Assembly (NCBI GenBank): GCA_035527275.1
Contig: DATLBA010000110.1
Location: forward strand, 1 to 9,118
From: DATLBA01 sp035527275
GTDB lineage: Bacteria; Planctomycetota; Phycisphaerae; FEN-1346
Reading direction: 5' to 3'
DNA length: 9,118 nt
The notes under the pieces were generated by a model, which was not told where the DNA came from, did not search any database, and was given only the letters and a program-made list of their open reading frames with translations. Positions 1 to 5,874 of this stretch are shown piece by piece (position 1 is the stretch's first letter; each line of letters starts with the position of its first letter). A program made the position numbers and the translations under genes.

Positions 1-301
1 CGCCGGTGTGGGTGAGGTAGAGACGCGAGATGGCGAGTACGTTGAGGGGAATCGTCAACACACCGCCGATGGCGATAGGGACGGCGCCCAGGGTCACGTC
101 GTTGAATCTGACCGTAATCGCGACGTCGGTCGTGATGGTGATGTAGCGAGCGGGTCCGATGGGAGCGGCGCGGCCTGCGGTGTCCAGCGCGTCGGCAATG
201 TCCACGAGTTGATTCGGAACCCCGCCGGCAACGGTCACGGTGGCCGCGTAATACGCGCCGTCCATCAGGCTCCCCTCGCGGTGAATGTTGATGTTGAACA
301 T
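1..301 (-). CDS. Small phage structural protein, function unknown (3' end missing)
   Basis: An open frame starts with ATG at 301 and is still open at the left edge after 100 codons, so the C-terminus is missing. An AAAGGAG lies 5 bases before the ATG, which fixes the start. The N-terminus reads MFNINIHREGSLMDGAYYAA, followed by alternating hydrophobic/polar stretches rich in V, T and I (for example YITITTDVAITVRF near residues 53-66), which suggests a mostly beta-strand protein. There is no signal peptide or membrane segment. It is the first gene after the major capsid gene, where lambda has FI and then the head-tail completion genes, so a role as a minor capsid, decoration or head-tail protein is an inference from position only. 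I do not recognise the family. Confidence 0.7.
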   Translation of the reverse strand, partial: MFNINIHREGSLMDGAYYAATVTVAGGVPNQLVDIADALDTAGRAAPIGPARYITITTDVAITVRFNDVTLGAVPIAIGGVLTIPLNVLAISRLYLTHTG

Positions 302-327
302 GTTTACTCCTTTCGAGGGTGGCCTCC

Positions 328-365
328 GGGGAACCGAACGCGCGGGGAAGGACGCTCGGTCCCCC
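328..365 (-). other. Stem-loop between major capsid gene and next gene
   Basis: Arms GGGGAACCGA (328-337) and TCGGTCCCCC (356-365) pair over 10 positions, nine Watson-Crick and one G.U/G.T, with an 18-base loop that can pair further (GCG with CGC). In the minus-strand message it lies just after the capsid stop and about 27 bases before the next ATG. No U-tract follows, so it is not an intrinsic terminator. It could protect the 3' end of the abundant capsid message or limit translation of the next gene. Confidence 0.4.
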
Positions 366-388
366 GAAGACGGAGACGGACGGCAATG

Positions 389-1354
389 CTACGATGCAGC
401 GACCTTGAGGAGGTGCATGTACGCGGTGCCGAGGATCAACTCGTCAAGGTAGTTCTTGACCTTCAGCACGTCGGAATCGGTCTGGTTTTCACGATAAAGC
501 TCGACCTGGACGTTGCTGTCACCACCGGCGACGGCGTCCCAACGGATCGTCCGGGCGAGGCCGGGTTCCGAGAGGTCGGCGCTTGTGCAGACGCGGGCGA
601 CACCGCAGTAGAGGTTGGACCAGATGTTTGCGCCGACGAAGGCCGCGCCTTCGGCCGCGCTGGAGTAGATCGCGCCGCACTCGATGATGTGCTGGATGCC
701 GAAGAGCTGCGCGAGCGTGTCCCTCAGCATGTCCCGCGTGATGATGGCGGCGCCGGGGTAGCGCGCACGGACCACCGTGTTGTAGAGCAGACGGCCGATG
801 TTCGTGGTGTTCATGATCAACGCATTCGGGAGCATTCCGGAGTTGAGCCGGACACGCTCGACGGCAGCGTGGATCTGGGTGAACGGATCACTTGCGGCGG
901 TCGTCCACGGGGCGGCGGTCACGTCGGTGTAGAGCGTGGCGCCGCCGCCGGTCCAGGTAGCGGAGAAGACGGCCGCGGCCACACGGGCCTCGCGCTTGAC
1001 CGCCATCATCGTGGCGATCTGCTTGGCCTTGACGAGTTCGACATCGAAGGCGGTCTTATAGACCGCCCTGTCCTCGTCAGTGACCTGGGCTTCGAGGCCG
1101 TTCTTGACGCAACGGAACTCAAGCCCTTCCTGACGGAACTCGACGCGGCCATAGGTAGCGCCGGGGGCCAGGAGGGTGTTTTCGACGCGGAGCATGTCCT
1201 CCCGCTGGACGATGGGGAGGGTGCCGGTCTGTACCTGAACGCCAACCATCGGCATGACGAGGTCAGCCGCGTAGAGCTGGTCGTCCGGGCTCCACTCCAT
1301 GAGGGCTTGCGCCACCCACGGTTTGGGGATTGCAGTCGTTGGAATCACGGGCAT
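389..1354 (-). CDS. Phage major capsid protein (HK97 fold, lambda gpE-like)
   Basis: A 321-residue protein of the usual length for gpE-type major capsid proteins, which form the icosahedral head shell. Family-like stretches include GVQVQTGTLPIVQREDMLRV (about residues 38-57), a charged helix around residues 102-124 (VELVKAKQIATMMAVKREAR), and PNALIMNTTNIGRLL near 176-190, typical of the A-domain of HK97-fold coat proteins. The C-terminus carries WDAVAGGDSNVQVELY followed by a hydrophobic end. The start is ATG at 1354 with AAAGGA 7 bases upstream. It lies directly after the capsid cement gene, as E follows D in lambda, and is presumably co-transcribed with it. Family assignment rests on recognised sequence character and gene order; the exact Pfam family (gpE or another coat family) was not tested. 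Confidence 0.88.
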   Translation of the reverse strand: MPVIPTTAIPKPWVAQALMEWSPDDQLYAADLVMPMVGVQVQTGTLPIVQREDMLRVENTLLAPGATYGRVEFRQEGLEFRCVKNGLEAQVTDEDRAVYKTAFDVELVKAKQIATMMAVKREARVAAAVFSATWTGGGATLYTDVTAAPWTTAASDPFTQIHAAVERVRLNSGMLPNALIMNTTNIGRLLYNTVVRARYPGAAIITRDMLRDTLAQLFGIQHIIECGAIYSSAAEGAAFVGANIWSNLYCGVARVCTSADLSEPGLARTIRWDAVAGGDSNVQVELYRENQTDSDVLKVKNYLDELILGTAYMHLLKVAAS

Positions 1355-1379
1355 TTGCGTTTCCTTTCAACAAAGTTTG

Positions 1380-1396
1380 GATGCGTTTGACGCATC
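1380..1396 (-). other. Short perfect hairpin between cement and capsid genes
   Basis: GATGCGT and ACGCATC form a perfect 7-base-pair stem around a 3-base loop in the 49-base gap between the cement stop (1404) and the capsid ATG (1354). The minus-strand RNA continues without a clean U-tract, so termination would be weak at best. It may be a processing or stability element setting the ratio of cement to capsid protein. Confidence 0.4.
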
Positions 1397-1403
1397 GGAC
1401 GAT

Positions 1404-1757
1404 TCAGGCAATCAGAACTTCCAGAACATCGCCGGCGTTGGAGACGCCCTCAAGGGCGGTGCCGATTGAGGTGCCGGATGATGCGTCGTCCACGTATCCG
1501 GTTGCGGCGTTGTAGACGGCGGCGCCAATGACGACGGTTCCGGCGGCCACACACCTGTGCGTCCCGCCGGCGTTGTCCAGCCGGACGCTGACTTCCTCAC
1601 CGATCGCGGCGGTGTTCTGTGCCGTGCCGATGGCCGCCTCACCGGCGCCGGAATGCTCAACAGCCGTGCCGGACGACGCGGTGAGTTTCACGCGACGGAA
1701 CGCCGTGACGGCGGCGGTCGCGATGAAAGTTTTGGGGCTTTCAGTCTGGATAGACAT
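1404..1757 (-). CDS. Capsid cement/decoration protein, DUF2190 family
   Basis: A 117-residue protein starting MSIQTESPKTFIATAAVTAF. It is rich in A, G, V and T and almost entirely predicted beta. The layout fits DUF2190 proteins, which bind the outside of the head lattice and stabilise it: an N-terminal strand, then segments such as AAIGTAQNTAAIGEEVSVRL (residues about 41-60), then GTVVIGAAVYNAATGYVDD and a C-terminal AGDVLEVLIA. The start is ATG at 1757 with AAAGGAG 6 bases upstream. It takes the place of lambda gene D, between the protease/scaffold and the major capsid gene. It is slightly longer than gpD and need not share its exact fold. Function is inferred from family look and position. 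Confidence 0.82.
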   Translation of the reverse strand: MSIQTESPKTFIATAAVTAFRRVKLTASSGTAVEHSGAGEAAIGTAQNTAAIGEEVSVRLDNAGGTHRCVAAGTVVIGAAVYNAATGYVDDASSGTSIGTALEGVSNAGDVLEVLIA

Positions 1758-1788
1758 TGCAAACTCCTTTCAGAAAAGGGGGAACTTC

Positions 1789-2358
1789 TCAGACGGTCCC
1801 GGCCGCTTCAGCCGCCTTGTACACGTCTGGATGCGTCAGCCGGCACATGCGAATGGCGTCCTCGGTCGAGCACGATTTCTCGACCTTGTAGGCACTCACA
1901 ATCTGTGTGAACGTTTTGCTGTCAGGGTCCGAGAGGTGGGACACCGGCGCCGCGCCGCCGAGCATCTGCGTGCGGAGTCCGGCGTTTTCCTCGCGGAGCC
2001 TTCGGACCTCGGCGTCCTGTTCGGCAAGCCTGGCCTGCGTCACGCTTGCAAACTTTGCCTGGGCAGCGGCGAGACTCAGTCCCTCGTCAAAGCACTGAAT
2101 GGCAAAGGGCCGATCGGTCGGGAAGGCCGCTTTCAGCGCCTTCCAGTGCGGGCGGGATTCTTCCACCGGCGCCGCCGGTTCTTCCACAGGAGCTGCCGGC
2201 TTTTCGTCGGCGCCGACGAGCGGATTGCCGCAAGTCGGGCAGGTCTTTTCGCCGCACGGGCTTCCGGCGTAATCCTCGGAGTAGCCGCAGTCTTTGCAGA
2301 CGCAGTACGCCGGGCCACCCTCGCCCTGCAACGCACAAGACTTGTTCTGGTTAGGCAT
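1789..2358 (-). CDS. Internal in-frame scaffold protein (Nu3-like)
   Basis: An ATG at 2358 inside the protease gene, in the same frame, is preceded at exactly 5 bases by a full AAGGAGG, the best ribosome site in the window. It would give a 189-residue protein, MPNQNKSCALQGEGGPAYCV onward, identical to residues 272-460 of the long product. Parts by own numbering: a cysteine-rich knot at 19-43 (CxCxxC, then C and CPTC, rubredoxin-like), an acidic Pro/Ala linker with PAAPVEE twice (54-67), a helical region, and a heptad-like coiled coil near 99-132 (RLAEQDAEVRRLREENAGLR). Coiled coil plus a protease in the same frame is the lambda C/Nu3 logic, in which the short product is the abundant core of the prohead and is later degraded. 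The zinc knot is not part of lambda Nu3. Production of the short form is inferred from the ribosome site. Confidence 0.72.
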   Translation of the reverse strand: MPNQNKSCALQGEGGPAYCVCKDCGYSEDYAGSPCGEKTCPTCGNPLVGADEKPAAPVEEPAAPVEESRPHWKALKAAFPTDRPFAIQCFDEGLSLAAAQAKFASVTQARLAEQDAEVRRLREENAGLRTQMLGGAAPVSHLSDPDSKTFTQIVSAYKVEKSCSTEDAIRMCRLTHPDVYKAAEAAGTV

Positions 2359-3171
2359 GATAGCCTCCTTCTGTGTTGGCCTGGCCACGGGCACAACCAC
2401 TAGGTCGTGACGGGCCATGAAGCCGTTGACAAACTCGCGGATGCGGTTCGGTTGCCCGCCTCCCAATGTTTCGGGCGCCGGCGCGACTTCGGTCAGCCCG
2501 AAAACCCACGAGAGTACTTGTTCAGCGCGCGCAGCGGACTCGTCGCCGCTGCTGAAAAAGCCGCCGGGATTCGCGGCCGGATCGCCCACGATATCGCAGG
2601 CATCCAGTTTGGCGAGACGCCCATGCGGCAGGTTCCTGACGTTCAGTTCATCGGGGCTTTGGAACTCGCCGTCCTCGTCCTCGTGTTCGTCGGTGAAGCA
2701 GTCCATCGCGCCTTGATCGGGCCAGAAGACGATGCTCGATCCGAATGCGTCGGGGTCTTCCTCGGCAAAGGCCATGATGTATTCCGCCGGATCGTTGGTG
2801 GCTTCGGGGCTTTTGCCCGCTACGACGGACAGGTGGAGATTGGCGCGCACGACATCGCCATCGCGGCGAAAGTTCCGAGAGCGGCCCAGATACTTTCCGA
2901 GGCCATCGGAGCAGAGGCCCGGATGTGTGAAGCGCGTCTTGGCGCCCTTGGGAAGGGCATTCCCGGCGGCCACGACCTGATCGAGCATTTCCGAATCTAC
3001 CCAGACGCCATGTCCGAGCGCTTCGCCGCGGGTGATCACGGCGTAGCCGTAGATGATGCGCTCCATGCGATCCACGGCGCCCATCCCGAATCCACGGCGA
3101 GAGTAGGCTCGGAGACGGCCTGGACTGGAATGCGCGCGCGGCGCGTCAGGGGGCGACATTGTCAATGGCAT
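1789..3171 (-). CDS. Prohead protease-scaffold fusion (lambda C/Nu3-type gene)
   Basis: A 460-residue protein with two halves. Residues about 36-206 look like a prohead protease: MERIIYGYAVITRGEALGHG, then RFTHPG with a candidate catalytic His83, a G.YLGRSRNF strand, DPDAFGSSIVF with candidate nucleophile Ser145 or Ser146, and LAKLDACDIVGDPAANPGG near 186-204. The His-then-Ser order followed by a late 'D-PAANP' element resembles herpesvirus-fold (S78-like) proteases rather than the ClpP-like S49 fold of lambda gpC. The residue assignments are inference. The second half (272-460) is a scaffold that also has its own start (separate entry). The start ATG at 3171 has GGAG 6 bases upstream and overlaps the portal end by 26 bases. 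ATG at 3159 is an alternative. The open frame upstream of 3171 is a shadow of the portal gene. The expected role is to cleave the scaffold and itself during head maturation. Confidence 0.75.
   Translation of the reverse strand: MPLTMSPPDAPRAHSSPGRLRAYSRRGFGMGAVDRMERIIYGYAVITRGEALGHGVWVDSEMLDQVVAAGNALPKGAKTRFTHPGLCSDGLGKYLGRSRNFRRDGDVVRANLHLSVVAGKSPEATNDPAEYIMAFAEEDPDAFGSSIVFWPDQGAMDCFTDEHEDEDGEFQSPDELNVRNLPHGRLAKLDACDIVGDPAANPGGFFSSGDESAARAEQVLSWVFGLTEVAPAPETLGGGQPNRIREFVNGFMARHDLVVVPVARPTQKEAIMPNQNKSCALQGEGGPAYCVCKDCGYSEDYAGSPCGEKTCPTCGNPLVGADEKPAAPVEEPAAPVEESRPHWKALKAAFPTDRPFAIQCFDEGLSLAAAQAKFASVTQARLAEQDAEVRRLREENAGLRTQMLGGAAPVSHLSDPDSKTFTQIVSAYKVEKSCSTEDAIRMCRLTHPDVYKAAEAAGTV
2161..2202. 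repeat. Two imperfect 21-base tandem units in the scaffold linker
   Basis: Units 2161-2181 and 2182-2202 match at 16 of 21 positions and encode PAAPVEE twice in the linker between the zinc knot and the helical part of the scaffold. The differences are mostly at third codon positions, so the peptide is conserved between units. It looks like a short linker duplication. Confidence 0.6.
2364..2370 (-). promoter_or_regulatory. Strong internal ribosome binding site for the scaffold
   Basis: The minus strand reads AAGGAGG, then 5 bases, then ATG at 2358. It matches the anti-Shine-Dalgarno core over 7 bases and sits within codons of the protease (QKEAIM), so there is no coding reason for such an exact match. 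It decides the start of the nested scaffold product. Confidence 0.75.
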
Positions 3172-4711
3172 CGCTTTCTCCAGAAGGGGGTATCTTGGAC
3201 TTGTCGCCGGCGCGGACGGCCAGTTCGGTCTTGCCCTGTTCGAGGCCGGCCAGGTGCCGCCACAGATCCGCGGCCTTGATGCCGCCGCCGGAGTCCTCCT
3301 CGATCTGCTGCGCGGCCGCCCATGCGTCCATGATTTCCTGATGCCGGGTGGCCTGCTGCTCGACGCGATCCTTGCCGAGTGAGGCGAGCACCTCGGTCTG
3401 CGTGGCGATGGCGCGGTCGAGTTTCTTGGACCAGGCGGAGACTTCCTTGTCCTCATCGATCCACGGCCAGGCGGGGAGATTCCATTCGTGGGCGAAGATG
3501 TCGTCGCGCCAGGGGATCGTCCCCAGTGCGATGGCGCGCCCGATCTGCCAGCGGTAGGCGTGCGAGTTGAATCCGACGGCCAGGTGGCGCTGCCAGCGCC
3601 GGAAGTTGAGGAACGCCTGGAGGAGGACGATGCGGGCGGATGAGTAGTTGAAATCACGCCAGAAGAGGAGCAGAACTTCGGCGGGCAGGCCGACAGGGAC
3701 GCAGAAGAGGCGGACGAATGTCTCCACGTCCTTGTCGAGTTGCGCGCCGGGGCGGTTCGTGGCGATCGGCTCGATCTTGTCGCCGGGCACGCCCTGGAAG
3801 ATCAGCGACATGCCCGCGTCCGTGATGAGGCTGCTGATCTCGTTGTCGCCGCGGTCGGCCTTGGTCCCGGCATTGACGCCGGAGCGGATGGCGGGGCGCG
3901 TCTTGTTTTTTTCCCGGAAGATTCCAACGACGAGCCGGGCCTGAATCTGCCAGGCGACAGCGGCGGCGGTCAGGATGTCGTCGAGCCGGTGCGCGATGGG
4001 CAGCGACGAGACGAACACGGGGAGGCAGCGCGTTTGCGAGGAGCGCTTGAAGACGGAGCCGAAGAAGATCGCGTGTTCGGCTGGCACGGTCCGGGCGCTG
4101 TGGGTGACGTAGCCGGTAGGGCTGACATCGGAGACCTTGTAGGCGACAGGACGGCCGCGCTTATCGAGCACGACGCCCTGCTCGACGCGGTTCCCACCGT
4201 CGCCGCCGGCGTCGCCCGTTGCCCCGAACGAGTCCATGCGTTCGCCCTCGATGTGCTGGAACATGCCAGCGGAGGCATTATCCCCGCCGATCTTGAGATT
4301 GAGTTGATCGCCCGCCACGAACGCCTCGCGGAGGTTGAGGCGCTGATAATCGGCCCAGTCGAAGAGACCGCGGACTTCGGGGGCGGCGCTGAACGCGGGC
4401 CAGATTTCCTGTTCGATGCGCTTGTTCAGGTCGGGATCGGCCGTCTTGGCCTGGAGGGTGAAGCCGGCGGGACCGAGGATATAATCCACGCAGCGGTTGA
4501 TGAGTCCCTCGATCAGCCAGTTGTCGCGTTCCATGGCCCGGGCGAGATTGACGATCGTGGAGCGATCGTAGCGCATGTGATAATCGGCGGTGCCGCCGAC
4601 GGCCTCGGCCGCGTTCTCGCGGCCATAGGTGGCGGCCTTGTAGCCGAACTGCGTGTATCGGCCGGGCGTCTGGCTCAGTACGCCAATGTCCGTTCCGGGC
4701 AGGCGCTTCAT
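3146..4711 (-). CDS. Phage portal protein, lambda family
   Basis: A 521-residue protein, close to lambda gpB (533), that should form the dodecameric ring at one head vertex through which DNA enters and leaves. Lambda-portal features include YDRSTIVNLARAMERDNWLI near 48-67 (early conserved helix before the first strand layer), GPAGFTLQA near 80-88, EGERMDSFG near 155-163, GRPVAYKV near 186-193 and RTVPAEHAIFFGSV near 207-220. The family hallmark FNYSSARIVLLQAFLNFRRW lies at 354-373. The C-terminus is charged and helical. The start ATG at 4711 overlaps the previous stop as ATGA, with GGAG upstream. It ends 26 bases inside the protease gene, so the two are probably translationally coupled. Confidence 0.93.
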   Translation of the reverse strand: MKRLPGTDIGVLSQTPGRYTQFGYKAATYGRENAAEAVGGTADYHMRYDRSTIVNLARAMERDNWLIEGLINRCVDYILGPAGFTLQAKTADPDLNKRIEQEIWPAFSAAPEVRGLFDWADYQRLNLREAFVAGDQLNLKIGGDNASAGMFQHIEGERMDSFGATGDAGGDGGNRVEQGVVLDKRGRPVAYKVSDVSPTGYVTHSARTVPAEHAIFFGSVFKRSSQTRCLPVFVSSLPIAHRLDDILTAAAVAWQIQARLVVGIFREKNKTRPAIRSGVNAGTKADRGDNEISSLITDAGMSLIFQGVPGDKIEPIATNRPGAQLDKDVETFVRLFCVPVGLPAEVLLLFWRDFNYSSARIVLLQAFLNFRRWQRHLAVGFNSHAYRWQIGRAIALGTIPWRDDIFAHEWNLPAWPWIDEDKEVSAWSKKLDRAIATQTEVLASLGKDRVEQQATRHQEIMDAWAAAQQIEEDSGGGIKAADLWRHLAGLEQGKTELAVRAGDKSKIPPSGESDAIDNVAP

Positions 4712-4989
4712 GCGGTCTCCAGGCTGTCATTGGTCCTGGGCTTGGCCTGGATGAAGGCCGGGAAATCCGCGTCGAGGCCGAGGCCGAGCGCGTCGTCGTA
4801 TTCGGTCAGCTTCTTTTCGAGCTTGCGGAGATAGTCTTCCAGCTCAAATCGCGCCGCGGACTGCTGCATGGCCCCTTGCGACTTGTAGCCCGACAGGATG
4901 GCCTCGACCTCTTCGATGTGCTGGATGAGCATCGTGCGCTGCGCCGTCGTCGTCGCTTCGCGCCGCCAGCCGCCGTAGGTCCAGGCCAT
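4708..4989 (-). CDS. Small helical protein in the gpW (head-tail joining) position
   Basis: A 93-residue protein starting MAWTYGGWRREATTTAQRTM, with two predicted helices (about 17-38, and 46-67 containing FELEDYLRKLEKKLTEY). The start is ATG at 4989 with GGAG 7 bases upstream, and the stop overlaps the portal ATG as ATGA. Lambda W, a 68-residue two-helix head-tail joining protein, lies in the same place directly before the portal gene, and the late 'ED.LRKLEKKL' helix is reminiscent of it. The protein is longer than gpW, with an extra acidic and Pro-containing tail. Other small helical proteins also occur here in phages, so the gpW role is an inference from position and helix pattern. Confidence 0.6.
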   Translation of the reverse strand: MAWTYGGWRREATTTAQRTMLIQHIEEVEAILSGYKSQGAMQQSAARFELEDYLRKLEKKLTEYDDALGLGLDADFPAFIQAKPRTNDSLETA

Positions 4990-5037
4990 TCCAGTGCTCC
5001 GATGCGGATTGAGGGGCCTGACGCGAGCGAGCCGGGG

Positions 5038-5087
5038 AAAAAGAAAGCGGGCCTGGTAGAGGGGATAGCCTCTATCCAGGCCCGCTT
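5038..5087 (-). terminator. Strong intrinsic terminator upstream of the gpW-position gene
   Basis: Arms AAGCGGGCCTGG (5045-5056) and CCAGGCCCGCTT (5076-5087) pair perfectly over 12 bases. TAGAGG/CCTCTA (5057-5062 and 5069-5074) continue the stem past one bulged base, leaving a 6-base loop. On the minus strand the stem is followed by TTTCTTTTT (5046-5038), a good U-tract. On the plus strand the sequence after the stem is only CTTATCT, so minus-strand termination is favoured. It lies between the small-gene cluster and the head genes, so full late transcription would need read-through, antitermination or another promoter. Confidence 0.75.
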
Positions 5088-5199
5088 CTTATCTCGTCCG
5101 GCTCAGAACGCTTGGGGGATCAGCCCGGGCGTTGCTCGCCGGTCAGGTTGTCGTGTGCGTCAGTCCATCGGGTGCTCCGACTCGTGTTGTGTCCTTACG
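5040..5199 (-). ncRNA. Candidate short RNA between promoter and terminator
   Basis: A predicted minus-strand promoter (5206-5234) would start transcription near 5199, and the strong hairpin with U-tract ends near 5040. No credible reading frame fills the interval. This would give an RNA of about 160 bases, with a possible internal GGCG/CGCC hairpin. The alternative is a leader or attenuator for the head genes whose terminator is conditionally read through. No known RNA family was recognised. Confidence 0.25.
5107..5133. other. Stem-loop in the non-coding gap
   Basis: AACGCTTGGG (5107-5116) and CCCGGGCGTT (5124-5133) pair over 10 positions around a 7-base loop. In plus-strand RNA the two imperfect positions are G.U pairs, whereas in minus-strand RNA they are C-A mismatches. 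The element would therefore be more stable if transcribed from the plus strand, unlike the surrounding genes. Confidence 0.35.
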
Positions 5200-5205
5200 C
5201 TTCTC

Positions 5206-5234
5206 AAAATACGGCAGTCGCTTGAGGGAGTCAA
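5206..5234 (-). promoter_or_regulatory. Predicted sigma70-like promoter
   Basis: The minus strand reads TTGACT (5234-5229), a 17-base spacer, then TATTTT (5211-5206). The -35 matches TTGACA at 5 of 6, the -10 matches TATAAT at 4 of 6, and the spacing is ideal. It lies in the most AT-rich stretch of this otherwise GC-rich window, between two gene blocks. It would transcribe towards the gpW-position and portal genes, but meets the terminator at 5038-5087 first. Confidence 0.5.
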
Positions 5235-5251
5235 TAGCATTTTGCAGAAAG

Positions 5252-5275
5252 ATTCCGTTGAACGGAATGTTTTTT
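5252..5275. promoter_or_regulatory. Perfect 8+8 base dyad followed by T6 (operator or plus-strand terminator)
   Basis: ATTCCGTT (5252-5259) and AACGGAAT (5261-5268) are an exact inverted repeat around one base. Seen from the minus-strand promoter, its centre lies about 61 bases before the expected start of transcription, a usual place for an activator site. Seen on the plus strand, it is followed by GTTTTTT (5269-5275), so it also has the shape of a weak intrinsic terminator with a 7-base-pair stem and tight loop. Confidence 0.45.
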
Positions 5276-5287
5276 GCGGGGCAAGCA

Positions 5288-5500
5288 TCAGGCATCCCCA
5301 TCTCTGCTGAACATGGTCGTGCCTGTGAGGGTCAGGGTGAGGAAGCCTGGCTCGTCCCTGTCCTCTGAATACGACATGCGCTGGACGAGGAACTCGTGCC
5401 CGCCAAACATGACGGTGGTGTTCACCAGGGTCGTCAGGTCCACGCCAGATGGCGGGTAGAGACGTTGTACGTTTCGCGCAGGTGTCGGCTGCTCGCCCAT
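5288..5500 (-). CDS. Small hypothetical protein (70 aa)
   Basis: A 70-residue protein starting MGEQPTPARNVQRLYPPSGV. The second half has alternating strands (NTTVMFGGHEFLVQRMSYSE, then GFLTLTLTGTTMF), suggesting a small beta-hairpin or barrel-like fold. The start is ATG at 5500, sharing one base with the previous stop (TGATG), with AAAGGA 8 bases upstream. A longer upstream reading of the frame is a shadow of the neighbouring gene. It is the last gene of the four-gene cluster and lies next to the regulatory gap. I do not recognise the family. No zinc-binding cysteines, membrane segment or signal peptide are seen. Confidence 0.65.
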   Translation of the reverse strand: MGEQPTPARNVQRLYPPSGVDLTTLVNTTVMFGGHEFLVQRMSYSEDRDEPGFLTLTLTGTTMFSRDGDA

Positions 5501-5874
5501 CAGCCATTTCCTTTCTCTTCGCCCAGGAGTCCAAGCGCGAGCAAGCGCTCGTCGCGGACGGTCTGCTGGCCGACGACGTAGTTGCGCAGGGGGAGGTCCG
5601 GGTCGCCGCGCTTGTGTTCGCAGAAGGGGCATCGGTCAATGAAGTGGGCGAAGGCCATGCCGCCGGACTTCTTGCAGTTCCAGCAGTTGATATCCCATGT
5701 GGACATCAGAAGCCATCGCCCGTATGACGGTTTTCTCTCGGGGAGCACGACGACACAGAGGTCCTTGAAGCCGTGTGTGCAGTCGAGCATCTTCAGTCCG
5801 CCGGTCGGATCCCGGCGGCTGATTTCGGCCAGGCGTTCCGCCACGGTGGGTTGCTGCGCGATCTTTGACACCAT
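5500..5874 (-). CDS. Zinc-ribbon protein of unknown function (124 aa)
   Basis: A 124-residue protein starting MVSKIAQQPTVAERLAEISR. Two cysteine pairs, C64-x2-C67 (CWNC) and C82-x2-C85 (CPFC), form a likely zinc ribbon. C32, H34 and C40 in DCTHGFKDLC add further possible ligands. The N-terminal 20 residues are helical, and the C-terminal helix reads TVRDERLLALGLLGEEKGNG. The start at 5874 shares one base with the previous stop (TGATG) and has AAAGGA in good range. GTG and ATG codons lie side by side here, so the start could differ by a codon. The family is not recognised. Binding of nucleic acid is possible, given the ribbon, but not shown. It is part of the cluster inserted between the terminase and portal blocks. 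Confidence 0.7.
   Translation of the reverse strand: MVSKIAQQPTVAERLAEISRRDPTGGLKMLDCTHGFKDLCVVVLPERKPSYGRWLLMSTWDINCWNCKKSGGMAFAHFIDRCPFCEHKRGDPDLPLRNYVVGQQTVRDERLLALGLLGEEKGNG

Noticed and set aside
8..1390. 460-codon open frame on the plus strand
   Set aside because: It is antisense to the capsid, has no ribosome site, and its low-complexity Gly/Arg/Asp/Val make-up is typical of the reverse of GC-rich genes.
2407..3279. 290-codon plus-strand open frame opposite the protease
   Set aside because: Shadow of the protease and portal genes; no recognisable domain and no start signal.
3905..3913. A AAA AAC slippery heptamer in frame in the portal gene
   Set aside because: It fits the -1 frameshift pattern, but it lies mid-protein with the lambda-portal hallmark encoded after it in the normal frame, and no function is known for a shift here.
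3740..4834. 364-codon plus-strand open frame opposite the portal
   Set aside because: Shadow of the portal gene; repetitive Gly/Asp/Val composition and no ribosome site.
5038..5140. tRNA or CRISPR-like element in the gap
   Set aside because: The hairpins do not form a cloverleaf, there is no CCA end or T-loop sequence, and no spaced repeats are present.
5160..5288. 42-codon minus-strand frame starting with a TGATG overlap at 5288
   Set aside because: The junction looks inviting, but codon use (few G/C third positions) is unlike the neighbours and the frame runs across the predicted promoter; more likely non-coding.
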